The notes beneath the pieces are model-generated. The model searched no databases. It was not told where the DNA came from and worked only from the letters and a program-made list of their open reading frames with translations. From positions 5,873,001 to 5,937,000 of the forward strand of contig NZ_JACHMI010000001.1 of the NCBI RefSeq assembly GCF_014207985.1: a stretch of 64,000 nucleotides of DNA. Direction: 5' to 3'. Shown here in pieces: positions 43,594-51,776 of the stretch (positions are counted from its first letter, which is position 1; every line of letters begins with the position of its first letter). The stretch comes from Nonomuraea rubra. GTDB taxonomy: Bacteria; Actinomycetota; Actinomycetes; Streptosporangiales; Streptosporangiaceae. A program made the translations under genes and the position numbers.

Positions 43594-43634
43594 TCAGAGG
43601 CCGTAGGGCTTGCTCTCAGAGGCCGTAGGACTTG
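43591..43634. repeat. 22-bp tandem duplication of the acyl-CoA dehydrogenase 3' end
   Basis: Two adjacent 22-base copies (43591-43612, 43613-43634) differ at one position. The second copy holds the stop codon and last codons (KSYGL) of the minus-strand acyl-CoA dehydrogenase; the first is a duplicate beyond the stop. Confidence 0.85.
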
Positions 43635-44764
43635 CCGATGATGTCGCGCTGGATCTCGCTCGTGCCGCCGTACACGGTGGACACCACCGTGGAACGCAGC
43701 AGGCGCTCCATGCCGTACTCGACGGCGTAGCCGTAGCCGCCCATCATCTGCATGCCGTCCAGCGCCAGGGCCTTGGCCAGCTCCGTGGCCTTCAGCTTGG
43801 CCATCGACGCCTCGCGCGGCAACATGCGCTCCGGCTCGGCCTCGATCCGCCGCGCCACGTCGTGCACCAGCAGCCGGGTGCACTCCAGCTCGGTGGCGTG
43901 GTCGGCGAGCCGGTGCCGCAGGGCCTGGAAGCTGCCGACGGGGCGGCCGAACTGCTTGCGCTCGCGTACGTAGGCCACCGTGTCGTCGAAGACCCGGCGC
44001 GCGGTGCCCAGCATCAGCCCGGCCAGGATCATCCGCTCCAGGTTCAGGCCCGCCATGAGCTGCCGCCAGGCCTGGCCGGCCTGGCCCACCACCGCGTCGC
44101 CCGGCAGGAAGCAGTCGGTGAAGTAGAGGTCGTTCACCTCCCGGCCGCCCATCGTCTCGATGCCGCGCACCACCAGCCCGTCGGCCCCGGCCGGCACCGA
44201 GAACATGGTGAGCCCGTCGTGCCTGTCACCGGACGCGGACGTGCGCGCGACGAGCAGGATGTGCTCGGCGAGGTGCGCGTTGGAGCACCACGTCTTCTGG
44301 CCGTTGATCACCCAGCCGCCGTCCCCGCGCTCGGCCCTGCACGCCAGCGCGGCCACGTCGGAGCCGGCGCCGGGCTCCGACATCGACACCGCCAGCACCT
44401 TCCCGTGCAGGAAGTCGCCGAGCACGCGGCGTTTCTGCTCCTCGGTGCCGAACTTCTCGTAGGAGGCGGCGGTGATCGCGGACGTGGCGAACCCGCCGAT
44501 CGGCACCTGCCAGTAGGCCGTCGTCTCCAGGAAGAGCAGCAGGTCGACCATGCTCTGGCCGGCGCCGCCGTACTGCTCGGGCACGGCCACGCCCAGCCAG
44601 CCCAGCTCGGCCATCTTGCCGTACAGCTCGGCGTTGTGCGGCTCGGTGCCGCCGTCGGTCAGCTTCAGCCACTGCTCGCGGGTGCCCGCCTCGCGCCGGC
44701 AGAAGTCCTCGATCGCGGCCACGAAGTCGCGCCGCTCGTCGGTCATGGTCAAGGTCAAGGTCAC
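43616..44764 (-). CDS. Acyl-CoA dehydrogenase
   Basis: A 382-residue flavoprotein of the acyl-CoA dehydrogenase family. Segments: LAVSMSEPGAGSDVAAL and WVINGQKTWCSNA (FAD/substrate binding), RKQFGRPVGSFQALRHRLAD, and the C-terminal VYGGTSEIQRDIIGK; the Glu catalytic region is near VEYGMERLLRSTV. GTG 44764 overlaps the ligase stop codon (GTGA); an ATG six codons in is an alternative. It introduces a double bond in an acyl-CoA, the first step of beta-oxidation, using the product of the ligase encoded in front. Confidence 0.92.
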   Translation of the reverse strand: MTLTLTMTDERRDFVAAIEDFCRREAGTREQWLKLTDGGTEPHNAELYGKMAELGWLGVAVPEQYGGAGQSMVDLLLFLETTAYWQVPIGGFATSAITAASYEKFGTEEQKRRVLGDFLHGKVLAVSMSEPGAGSDVAALACRAERGDGGWVINGQKTWCSNAHLAEHILLVARTSASGDRHDGLTMFSVPAGADGLVVRGIETMGGREVNDLYFTDCFLPGDAVVGQAGQAWRQLMAGLNLERMILAGLMLGTARRVFDDTVAYVRERKQFGRPVGSFQALRHRLADHATELECTRLLVHDVARRIEAEPERMLPREASMAKLKATELAKALALDGMQMMGGYGYAVEYGMERLLRSTVVSTVYGGTSEIQRDIIGKSYGL

Positions 44765-46554
44765 GACCCTTCCGCGTAGAGTTCCTCGATCACCTCGGCG
44801 TAGCGCCGCTCGATCACGCGCCGGCGCAGCTTCAGCGACGGCGTCAGCTCCCCGCTCGCCGGGCTCCATACGTGGTCGAGCACGCGGAACGCCTTCACCT
44901 GCTCGGGCCGCGACAGAGCCGCGTTCGCCCGCTCGACGGCGGCCGTCACCTCCGCGAGCACGCGCGGCTCCGCCGCCAGCTCCTTCAGCTCGACGGCGGC
45001 CAGGCCCTGGGCGGCGGCCCAGGCATGCGCGGCCTCCTCGTCCAGCATCAGCAACGCCGTCAGGTACGGGCGGCGATCGCCCACCACGACCGCGTAGCCG
45101 ATCAGCGGGTGCGCCCGCAGCAGCGACTCGACCGCGCTCGGCGCGATGTTCTTGCCGCTCGACGTGATGATCATTTCCTTCTTGCGGTCGACGATCAGCA
45201 GCAGCCCGTCCTCGCCGATCCGGCCGATGTCGCCGGTGGCCAGCCAGCCGTCCGCGTCCACCACCGGCTCGATCCGGCCGTCCCGCTGGAGGTAGCCGGG
45301 GAACACCAGCGGCCCGCGTACCAGGACCTCGCCGTCCTCGGCCAGCCGGAGCTCCATCCCCGGCATGGGCAGGCCGACCGTGCCGGCCCGGTAGCGGTCG
45401 GGGAACGTGCTGGTGGCCGCGCCCGTGGTCTCGCTGAGGCCCCACACCTCCATGATCGTCATCCCGAGGCTGCCGAAGAACTCCAGCACCTCGGCGGGGA
45501 TGGGCGCGGCTCCGCTGCCCAGCCGGACCGCCTCGGCCAGCCCGATCCGCTCCCGCAGCGGGCGCAGCACCGCCTGGTCGGCCCGCTCCAGCGCCGTGGC
45601 GAGCTCGCCCGGCAGGGGCGCGCCGGTGGCGCGGATCCGGTACGCCTCGGCGGCCAGCTCCCTGGCCCGGCCGACCGCGTCGCGGGCGGCGCCGTCCAGG
45701 CCGGACAGTGCCTGCTGTAAGCCGGCCGCGAACTTCTCCCACACGCGCGGCACGCCGAAGAACGCCTGTGGCCGCACCCGGGTCAGCGTGGCGAGCAGCC
45801 GGGTGGAGTCGGCGCAGATCGTCACGTGTCCCGCGGTGTAGAGCGGCAGGTAGATGCCGAGCACCCGCTCGGCGATGTGGGCGAGCGGCAGGTACGCGAC
45901 CGTCCTGGGATGCGGGGGCGCCGGCTGGACCAGCTCCTGCAGCGCGCACTGGTAGAGCACGTTGCGATGCGTCAGCACCACGCCCTTGGGGTCGCCGGTC
46001 GTGCCCGAGGTGTAGATCATCGCCACCGTGTCGTCCTGGCCGGCCTCGGGCTCGGTCTCGGCGGCCTCGCCGGGTCCCGCCGCGAGCAGCCCGGCGTAGC
46101 TCTGGTGGCCGCCGCCCGCATCCTGCACCACGACGACGCCCTTCAGCGCGGGCATCGCGGCCAGCGCGAGCTCCCAGCGCGCCAGCTCGGCCGGGCCTTC
46201 CAGCACCACCACGCTCGCCCCGCTGTGCACGGCGACCTGCCGGATCTGCTCGGGGCTCAGCGTCGCGTACGTCGTGCACGGGATCGCGCCCAGCTCGACC
46301 GCGGCCAGGTCGACGACCCAGTGCTCAGGGCGGCTCGACATGCCGATGAGCATGCGCTCGCCGCGCCGCAGCCCCAGCGCCCGCAGCCCGTTCGCCGCGG
46401 CCCGCACCCGTTCGTGCAGCTCGCGCCAGGTCCAGGTGCTCCCGTCGGCTCCGGTCAGCGCGGGCAGCCCGCCGTACTCGTCGGCGTTGCGCCGCAGCAG
46501 CTCCGGCACCGTGTGCGCCCCGAGGGCCGCGCGCACGTCCTCCTCCGTCACCAT
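44761..46554 (-). CDS. AMP-dependent long-chain acyl-CoA synthetase (FadD/FadD15-type)
   Basis: A 597-residue adenylate-forming enzyme. It has the P-loop MIYTSGTTGDPKGVVLTHRN (about 175-195), the adenine motif MEVWGLSETTGA, the hinge DRKKEMIITSSGKNIAP and a C-terminal lid; length and the SSGKNIAP motif are those of the long-chain FadD15 group. ATG 46554 was chosen because AAGGGAG lies upstream, rather than the ATG 12 codons before. It would activate fatty or isoprenoid acids with CoA for the coupled acyl-CoA dehydrogenase. Its promoter contains a palindrome probably bound by the divergent TetR fusion protein. Confidence 0.93.
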   Translation of the reverse strand: MVTEEDVRAALGAHTVPELLRRNADEYGGLPALTGADGSTWTWRELHERVRAAANGLRALGLRRGERMLIGMSSRPEHWVVDLAAVELGAIPCTTYATLSPEQIRQVAVHSGASVVVLEGPAELARWELALAAMPALKGVVVVQDAGGGHQSYAGLLAAGPGEAAETEPEAGQDDTVAMIYTSGTTGDPKGVVLTHRNVLYQCALQELVQPAPPHPRTVAYLPLAHIAERVLGIYLPLYTAGHVTICADSTRLLATLTRVRPQAFFGVPRVWEKFAAGLQQALSGLDGAARDAVGRARELAAEAYRIRATGAPLPGELATALERADQAVLRPLRERIGLAEAVRLGSGAAPIPAEVLEFFGSLGMTIMEVWGLSETTGAATSTFPDRYRAGTVGLPMPGMELRLAEDGEVLVRGPLVFPGYLQRDGRIEPVVDADGWLATGDIGRIGEDGLLLIVDRKKEMIITSSGKNIAPSAVESLLRAHPLIGYAVVVGDRRPYLTALLMLDEEAAHAWAAAQGLAAVELKELAAEPRVLAEVTAAVERANAALSRPEQVKAFRVLDHVWSPASGELTPSLKLRRRVIERRYAEVIEELYAEGS

Positions 46555-46588
46555 CGAACGCTCCCTTCGCCTGGCCTTGAGCGCGTCC

Positions 46589-46618
46589 ATCAGAACCCGA
46601 ACATCGTTCTACTGTCAA
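46589..46618 (-). promoter_or_regulatory. Promoter with embedded operator for the acyl-CoA ligase operon
   Basis: On the minus strand TTGACA (46618-46613) and TCTGAT (46594-46589) are 18 bases apart, leaving a leader of about 28 bases before the ATG. Between and over the -10 lies the inverted repeat AGAAC-N9-GTTCT (46592-46610), the position expected for a repressor site. Confidence 0.65.
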
Positions 46619-46728
46619 CGGATCCGAATCACGACTTACTTATTTTCTTGTTTACCCAGTTAGAAGCATTGTCACGATCTGATAGAGGCCGATTCTCCGG
46701 TCACCTGACGGCCGGTTACACTCGGACG

Positions 46729-47913
46729 GTGCCGATCACCCAGCGCCGCAGGCCCAAGGATCGCAAGGAGACCATCGCGCTCGTCGCCGCCGAGCTGTTC
46801 TGCGCCCGCGGCTACCACAACGTCGGCATCGAGGACATTGCCCAGGAGATCGGCGTCACCGGCCCGGCGATCTACCGGCACTTCCCGAACAAGCAGGCCG
46901 TGCTCGCCGCCGCCGTACAGGAGCTGGGCCTCCGCTTCGCGGAGTGCGTGCGGTCCGGCGCGGACGAGGCCGCCCCCGCCGGCCGCCTGCGCGCCGCCCT
47001 GCTGGCGCTCGTCCGCTACACCCTCGACAGGCGCGCCGTCGCGCGCCTCTACCAGTGGGAGGGCCGCCATCTGGAGCCCGGACGGCGGGCGGTGCTGGCC
47101 GCACCGTTCGACGGCGCCGTGCGCACGCTGCGCGAGCTGCTGCTGGACTCCCGCCCCGGGCTGGCCAGGCAGGACGCCGCGCTGCTGATCTCCGCGGCGC
47201 TGAGCGTGATCGCGAGCCCCGCCACCCACCGCGCGAGCCTGTCCAGGACCAGGGCCGAAGGCACGCTCCTGGACTGCGTCGCCGTCCTCGTCGGCGCGGA
47301 CCTGCCCGCGCCACCCCGGCAGGCGTCCCCGCGCGAGCACCAGCCGGACCGGTTCGCCCTGCTGCCCCGCCGCGAGCGGCTGCTCGCCGAGGCGATCCGG
47401 CTGTTCCACGAGCGCGGCTACCACCAGGTGAGCATCTCCGACATCGGCCAGGCCGCCGGGATCAACGCCTCCAGCGTCTACTCGCACTTCGCCAGCAAGG
47501 CCGAGCTGCTGGCCGCCGCCTACTACCGGGCCACCAGCCGCCTGGAGCACACGACGGCCGCCGCGCTCGCGGGTGCGGGCACGCCCGCCCAGGCCCTGGG
47601 CCGGCTGATCGACGCCTACGTCGAGACCACCTTCGCCCAGGCCGACCTGGCCGCCGTCTACCTCTCGGAGAGCGAGAGCCTGCCGCCCGCCGACCTGCGG
47701 CGGCTACGCGCCGCCCAGCGGCGGCACGTCGACACGTGGACCGGCCTGGTCGCCCAGGTCCGCCCGGGGGAGGTGCCGTCCGAGATCCGCTTCAGGACGC
47801 ACGCCGCGCTGAACGTCGTGAGCGACCTCGCCCGCTCCGCCGGCCCGTCGGCCACCGAGGAGCGCACCGCCGCCCTGCTCCGGCCGCTGCTGGGCCTGCC
47901 CGATCAGCCCTGA
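46729..47913 (+). CDS. Double TetR-domain transcriptional regulator
   Basis: A 394-residue protein that is two TetR regulators in one chain. The first HTH is at about 15-60 (IEDIAQEIGVTGPAIYRHFPNKQAVLAAAV), the second at about 215-262 (ISDIGQAAGINASSVYSHFASKAELLAAAY); each is followed by its own helical ligand domain. TetR proteins usually dimerise, so a covalent pair may act as a pseudo-dimer with two different half-site readers. It is divergent from the acyl-CoA ligase operon, whose promoter carries an inverted repeat. The GTG at 46729 starts the family-like VPITQRRRPKDRK. Control of acyl-CoA catabolism is the probable role. Confidence 0.88.
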   Translation: MPITQRRRPKDRKETIALVAAELFCARGYHNVGIEDIAQEIGVTGPAIYRHFPNKQAVLAAAVQELGLRFAECVRSGADEAAPAGRLRAALLALVRYTLDRRAVARLYQWEGRHLEPGRRAVLAAPFDGAVRTLRELLLDSRPGLARQDAALLISAALSVIASPATHRASLSRTRAEGTLLDCVAVLVGADLPAPPRQASPREHQPDRFALLPRRERLLAEAIRLFHERGYHQVSISDIGQAAGINASSVYSHFASKAELLAAAYYRATSRLEHTTAAALAGAGTPAQALGRLIDAYVETTFAQADLAAVYLSESESLPPADLRRLRAAQRRHVDTWTGLVAQVRPGEVPSEIRFRTHAALNVVSDLARSAGPSATEERTAALLRPLLGLPDQP

Positions 47914-48566
47914 GGGGACCCGCCGCCGGGGGAGGCGGTGGAGGGGGCCAGCCAGAGGCCGGTCAGGGCGTCGACGAGGCCGGTCGCGGTGGCGTCCCAG
48001 GTGGTGCGCGCGGCTGGATCGCCCTCGTTCAGCGCGCGCTCCCGCTCGGCCAGCGCGTGCACCAGCAGCAGGCGGCACAGGCCGGCCCGCTCCTGGCGCA
48101 CCTGCTCGGGCAGGCCGGGCAGCAGGCGGAGCATGCCGTCGAGGGTGGCCCGCATGGACGGGGTGCCGGCGGACTCGTCGATGACGATCTGCCGCAGGGC
48201 GGGCACGGTGGTGATCTGTGCCATGCACTGGGCCCGCCGGCTCGCCGGGCCGAGCGCGTCCAGGTGCTCGGTCGCCGGCCGGACCAGGCAGGACACCCAG
48301 TCGCGCAGGTCGCCCGAGCCGCCGATCTCCTCCAGCAGCCGCAGCCGCCGCTCCTCCAGCGCCGCGGTGTAGCGGTGGACGATCGCCCGCACCAGATCGG
48401 CCTTGGTGCCGAAGTGGTAGCCGACGGCGAAGTGGTTGCCCTGCCCCGCCGCCTCGCTGATCCGGCGGTTGGACACCTCGCCGACGCCGTGCTCGGCGAA
48501 CAGGCGCTCGGCGGCGTCCAGGATGGCCTCGCGGGTCCCGCGAGCCCGCCCGGCCGTGCTCACCAC
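47904..48566 (-). CDS. TetR-family transcriptional regulator
   Basis: A 220-residue TetR protein: HTH at about 12-58 (EVSNRRISEAAGQGNHFAVGYHFGTKADLV) and a C-terminal ligand domain. The start is one of two consecutive GTG codons (48566/48563), right behind a 9-base tandem repeat that separates it from the P450 gene in the same direction. It was probably co-transcribed with the P450. It converges with the double TetR gene, overlapping it by 10 bases. Confidence 0.9.
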   Translation of the reverse strand: MVSTAGRARGTREAILDAAERLFAEHGVGEVSNRRISEAAGQGNHFAVGYHFGTKADLVRAIVHRYTAALEERRLRLLEEIGGSGDLRDWVSCLVRPATEHLDALGPASRRAQCMAQITTVPALRQIVIDESAGTPSMRATLDGMLRLLPGLPEQVRQERAGLCRLLLVHALAERERALNEGDPAARTTWDATATGLVDALTGLWLAPSTASPGGGSPQG

Positions 48567-48613
48567 CTGCTCACCCTGCTCACCCTGCTCACCCTGCTCA
48601 CCGCCTGCTCACC
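48567..48613 (-). repeat. 9-bp tandem repeat between P450 and tetR genes
   Basis: Four perfect copies of GGTGAGCAG (plus strand CTGCTCACC, 48567-48602) and a fifth after two extra bases (48605-48613, covering the P450 stop). The repeat supplies several GGTGAG purine stretches directly in front of the tetR GTG start. Because the unit is three codons long the frame is not altered by copy-number change. Confidence 0.9.
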
Positions 48614-49811
48614 ACCGCACCGGGACCCGCTCCAGCCCGCCCACGATCAGGCCCTCGCGGCGCCGCAGCTCGCCGGCGGGGACGGCCAGCTCCAGCGCGG
48701 GCAGCCGGTCGAGCAGCACCTTGAGCACGGTCTGCAGCTCGGTACGGGCCAGCGCCTGGCCGATGCAGGAGTGCGGGCCCGCGCCGAAGGCCACGTGCGG
48801 GTTCGGCGACCGGTCCAGGCGCAGCTCGCCCGCCCCCTCGAACTGCCGCTCGTCCCGGTTGGCCGAGGCCATGCTGCAGATCACCGTGGTGCCGCCCGGC
48901 AGCCTCTCGCCCGCCACCTCCACCTCCTCGCTGAGATAGCGGGGCATGCCGAAGCCGGGATTGGCGTCGAAGCGCAGCGCCTCCTCCACCGCCGGGCGGA
49001 CCAGCGTGCGGTCGGCCAGCAGCGCCTCCCACCGCGTACGGTCGGCGAGCAGCATCGCCACCATCTTGCCGATCATGTTGGCGGTCGTCTCGTGCCCGGC
49101 CACCAGCAGGCCCTTGGCGGTGCCCAGCATGAGCTGCTCGGTCAGCCGCCCGTCCAGGCCCGCCACCATCGCCAGCAGCTCGCTGATCAGGTCGTCGCCC
49201 GGCTCGGCCCGCTTGGCCGCCACCAGCGCCACCAGGTAGCCGTCGAACTCGGCCTGGGCGGCGTCGATCTCCTCCTGGCCGAACCTGGTCATGCTGAGCA
49301 TGGTGTCCGACCAGTACGCGAACTTCTCCCGGTCGGAGCCCGGCACCCCGAGCAGGTCGCAGATGGCCCGCACCGGCAGCGGGAAGCCCACCGCGCCCAC
49401 CAGGTCGGCCGGCGCCCCCTCGGCCGCCATCCGCTCGACCAGCTCCACCGCCATGGCCTCGATCCTGGGCTGCATCGCCATGACCCGCTTGGCGGTGAAC
49501 GCCTTGCCCACGAGCTGCCGCCAGGCCCGGTGCTCCTCGCCGCTCATGCTGCTGCCGCCGCTGCCGAACACGCCGCCGGACTCGTTGGCGGTCACCCGGG
49601 CGGCGCCCGGCGCGTCGAGCTGCCGGGTGAAGCGCGGGTCGGACAGGACCTGCTTGACGTCGTCGTAGCGGGTCAGCAGCAGCGCCCGGTCGCCGCTGGC
49701 CAGCCGGATGGGGGCGATCGGGCACCCGTCGCGCAACCCGGCCCACTCCTGCGGCGGCTCCAGGGCGGCGGGGCTGGGGAATGGGTAGTGCGGCACCTGC
49801 TCGGCGGTCAC
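48609..49811 (-). CDS. Cytochrome P450 (CYP107/CYP105-like class)
   Basis: A 400-residue bacterial P450. It has the I-helix motif LLVAGHETTANM (about 234-245), ExxR in EEALRFDA, and heme ligand Cys349 in FGAGPHSCIGQALAR. N-terminal YPFPSPAALEPP is usual for this class. No ferredoxin gene is adjacent. GTG 49811 has GGAGG four bases upstream. The following tetR gene suggests inducible expression. Substrate unknown; xenobiotic or secondary-metabolite hydroxylation is typical. Confidence 0.94.
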   Translation of the reverse strand: MTAEQVPHYPFPSPAALEPPQEWAGLRDGCPIAPIRLASGDRALLLTRYDDVKQVLSDPRFTRQLDAPGAARVTANESGGVFGSGGSSMSGEEHRAWRQLVGKAFTAKRVMAMQPRIEAMAVELVERMAAEGAPADLVGAVGFPLPVRAICDLLGVPGSDREKFAYWSDTMLSMTRFGQEEIDAAQAEFDGYLVALVAAKRAEPGDDLISELLAMVAGLDGRLTEQLMLGTAKGLLVAGHETTANMIGKMVAMLLADRTRWEALLADRTLVRPAVEEALRFDANPGFGMPRYLSEEVEVAGERLPGGTTVICSMASANRDERQFEGAGELRLDRSPNPHVAFGAGPHSCIGQALARTELQTVLKVLLDRLPALELAVPAGELRRREGLIVGGLERVPVRW

Positions 49812-49991
49812 GCGGCCTCCAGAGAAGTAGATCGATCACATCTAAGCCAGCCCGCTTAATCGAGTCAACCGCCCTTGATCGGCTGTTCCCGGCGGGCGAA
49901 AACGATCAGTCGAACCGGCCGAGGAACTTTTCCCCGATAGCTAGGATTCAGCGGAAGGACGAAAAGACACCCCTGGGGCGGGAGCGCACTT

Positions 49992-51764
49992 GTGATCGAA
50001 AAGGCGGAGGTGGTGGCTGACGGGGCCGCCGCGTCGGGAGACGCGATCGGCCGGGTCCTCGGCACCCAGGCCGCCTCGCCTCTGTCGTTCTGGGTCGGCC
50101 TCGAGCCCGGCCGCGTCGTCCAGCTCGACGACGTGGTGGTGACCAGGCGCGACACGCCCGGCTTCGGGCCGGTGCTGGTCGCGGGGGTGGTGTCGGCCGT
50201 CGAGGCCAGGCACGAGGGGGCCGCGTTCGACTCCGACGTGTTCCTCATCGCCGACGGCGCGCTGCCCGCCGCCGTCGTCGAATGCGCGGAGGTGCGCGTC
50301 ACCAGGGTCGAGCCCGAGGTGTTCGTCCCGCCGCTGCCCGGCGCGCTCGCCTACCGCGCGCAGGCAGGCGACCGCGACCAGGCGCTCTACTTCGACGTCA
50401 TGGACCGGCGCATTCCCATGGGGCTGGGCCGCGACGGCCGGCCGATGTACGTGAATTTCGATTTCCTCGACGGCACCCGCGGCGCGCACGTGTCGATCTC
50501 CGGCGTTTCCGGAGTGGCGACGAAGACCTCGTTCGCCACATTCCTGCTGTATTCCATTTTCACCTCGGGAGTGCTCGGCGCGGAGGCCGCCAACACCAAG
50601 GCGCTGATCTTCTCGGTGAAAGGCGAGGACCTGCTTTTCCTCGACCACGCCAACACCCGCCTCGACGCCGCCGCCCGCGCCCGGTACGACCGCCTCGGCC
50701 TGCCCGCGGCGCCCTTCGGCAGCGTCCACGTGTTCGCCCCGCCCCGCCCCGGCGACCCCAACGGCGTGCCGAACGTCCAGGCCAGGACCCGGGCGGTCAG
50801 CGCCTACTACTGGACGCTGGCGGAGTTCTGCGCCGAGGAGCTGCTGCGCTTCGTCTTCACCGACGCCGACGACGAGCGGGCACAGTACTCCCTGCTCGTC
50901 GGCCAGGTGGCGGCCCGCCTGCAGTCCTGGGCCGAGCCGGCCGGCGACGGGGGCGCGGTCCGCGTGCGCCGCCCCGACGGCGAGGCGGGCCCGGTCTGCC
51001 GCACGTTCGGCGACCTGGTCGACTTCGTTGCCGGGCAGCTGTCCGACGAGGGCACCCGCGCCGCCTGGACGGGCGCGCCGACCCCGCTCGGCACCGTGAA
51101 CGCGTTCCTGCGGCGGCTGCGCAGCGCCGTGCGGCCGCTGTCGCCGATCATTCGCGGCGACCTGCCCCGCGGCCGGCCGCACTCGATCGGCACCTCCGAC
51201 GCCCAGGTGTCCATCGTGGACCTGCACAACCTGCCCGAGCGGGCCCAGCGGTTCGTCGTCGGCGTCACGCTGCGCGGCGAGTTCTCCCGCAAGGAGAGCG
51301 CCGGCACGGCCAGGCCGCTGCTGTTCGTGGTGCTGGACGAGCTGAACAAGTACGCGCCCCGCGAGGGCGAGTCGCCCATCAAGGAGATCCTGCTCGACGT
51401 GGCCGAGCGCGGCCGCTCCCTGGGCGTGATCCTCATCGGCGCCCAGCAGACGGCCTCCGAGGTCGAGCGGCGCATCGTGGCCAACTGCGCGGTCCGCGTC
51501 GCCGGCCGCCTCGACCCGGCCGAGGCCACCCGCCCCGAGTACGGCTGGCTCCCCGCCACCGCCAGGGAACGTGCCACGATCGCCAGGCCCGGCACGATGT
51601 TCGTGACCCAGCCGGAGATCCCCGTGCCGCTCGCGATCACCTTCCCGTTCCCCGCCTGGGCCACCCGCCCTGCCGAGGCGGCGCCGCCGCCCGCCACCGT
51701 CTCGCGCGGCCCCGACCCCTTCACCGGCCTGCCCGGCGCCGACGACGACATCCCTCCCTTTTAA
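49992..51764 (+). CDS. herA: HerA-like ATPase/DNA translocase
   Basis: A 590-residue ATPase of the HerA/FtsK branch (DUF87 type). An N-terminal beta-rich HerA-type domain (about 20-110) precedes the ATPase core. The P-loop region reads ISGVSGVATKTSFA (about 169-182): the usual glycine before Lys is Thr, so the Walker A is atypical. Walker B is LLFVVLDELNKY (D449/E450), followed by a sensor-like QQTASE and a C-terminal arginine-rich region. HerA forms a hexamer that drives NurA nuclease along DNA during end resection with Mre11-Rad50; those three genes follow at 12, -1 and -4 bases. GTG start at 49992. Confidence 0.86.
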   Translation: MIEKAEVVADGAAASGDAIGRVLGTQAASPLSFWVGLEPGRVVQLDDVVVTRRDTPGFGPVLVAGVVSAVEARHEGAAFDSDVFLIADGALPAAVVECAEVRVTRVEPEVFVPPLPGALAYRAQAGDRDQALYFDVMDRRIPMGLGRDGRPMYVNFDFLDGTRGAHVSISGVSGVATKTSFATFLLYSIFTSGVLGAEAANTKALIFSVKGEDLLFLDHANTRLDAAARARYDRLGLPAAPFGSVHVFAPPRPGDPNGVPNVQARTRAVSAYYWTLAEFCAEELLRFVFTDADDERAQYSLLVGQVAARLQSWAEPAGDGGAVRVRRPDGEAGPVCRTFGDLVDFVAGQLSDEGTRAAWTGAPTPLGTVNAFLRRLRSAVRPLSPIIRGDLPRGRPHSIGTSDAQVSIVDLHNLPERAQRFVVGVTLRGEFSRKESAGTARPLLFVVLDELNKYAPREGESPIKEILLDVAERGRSLGVILIGAQQTASEVERRIVANCAVRVAGRLDPAEATRPEYGWLPATARERATIARPGTMFVTQPEIPVPLAITFPFPAWATRPAEAAPPPATVSRGPDPFTGLPGADDDIPPF

Positions 51765-51776
51765 GGACGCTGGTCC

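Noticed and set aside
48567..48613. Short direct repeats as a possible CRISPR array
   Set aside because: Units are contiguous 9-mers without spacers and no cas gene is near.
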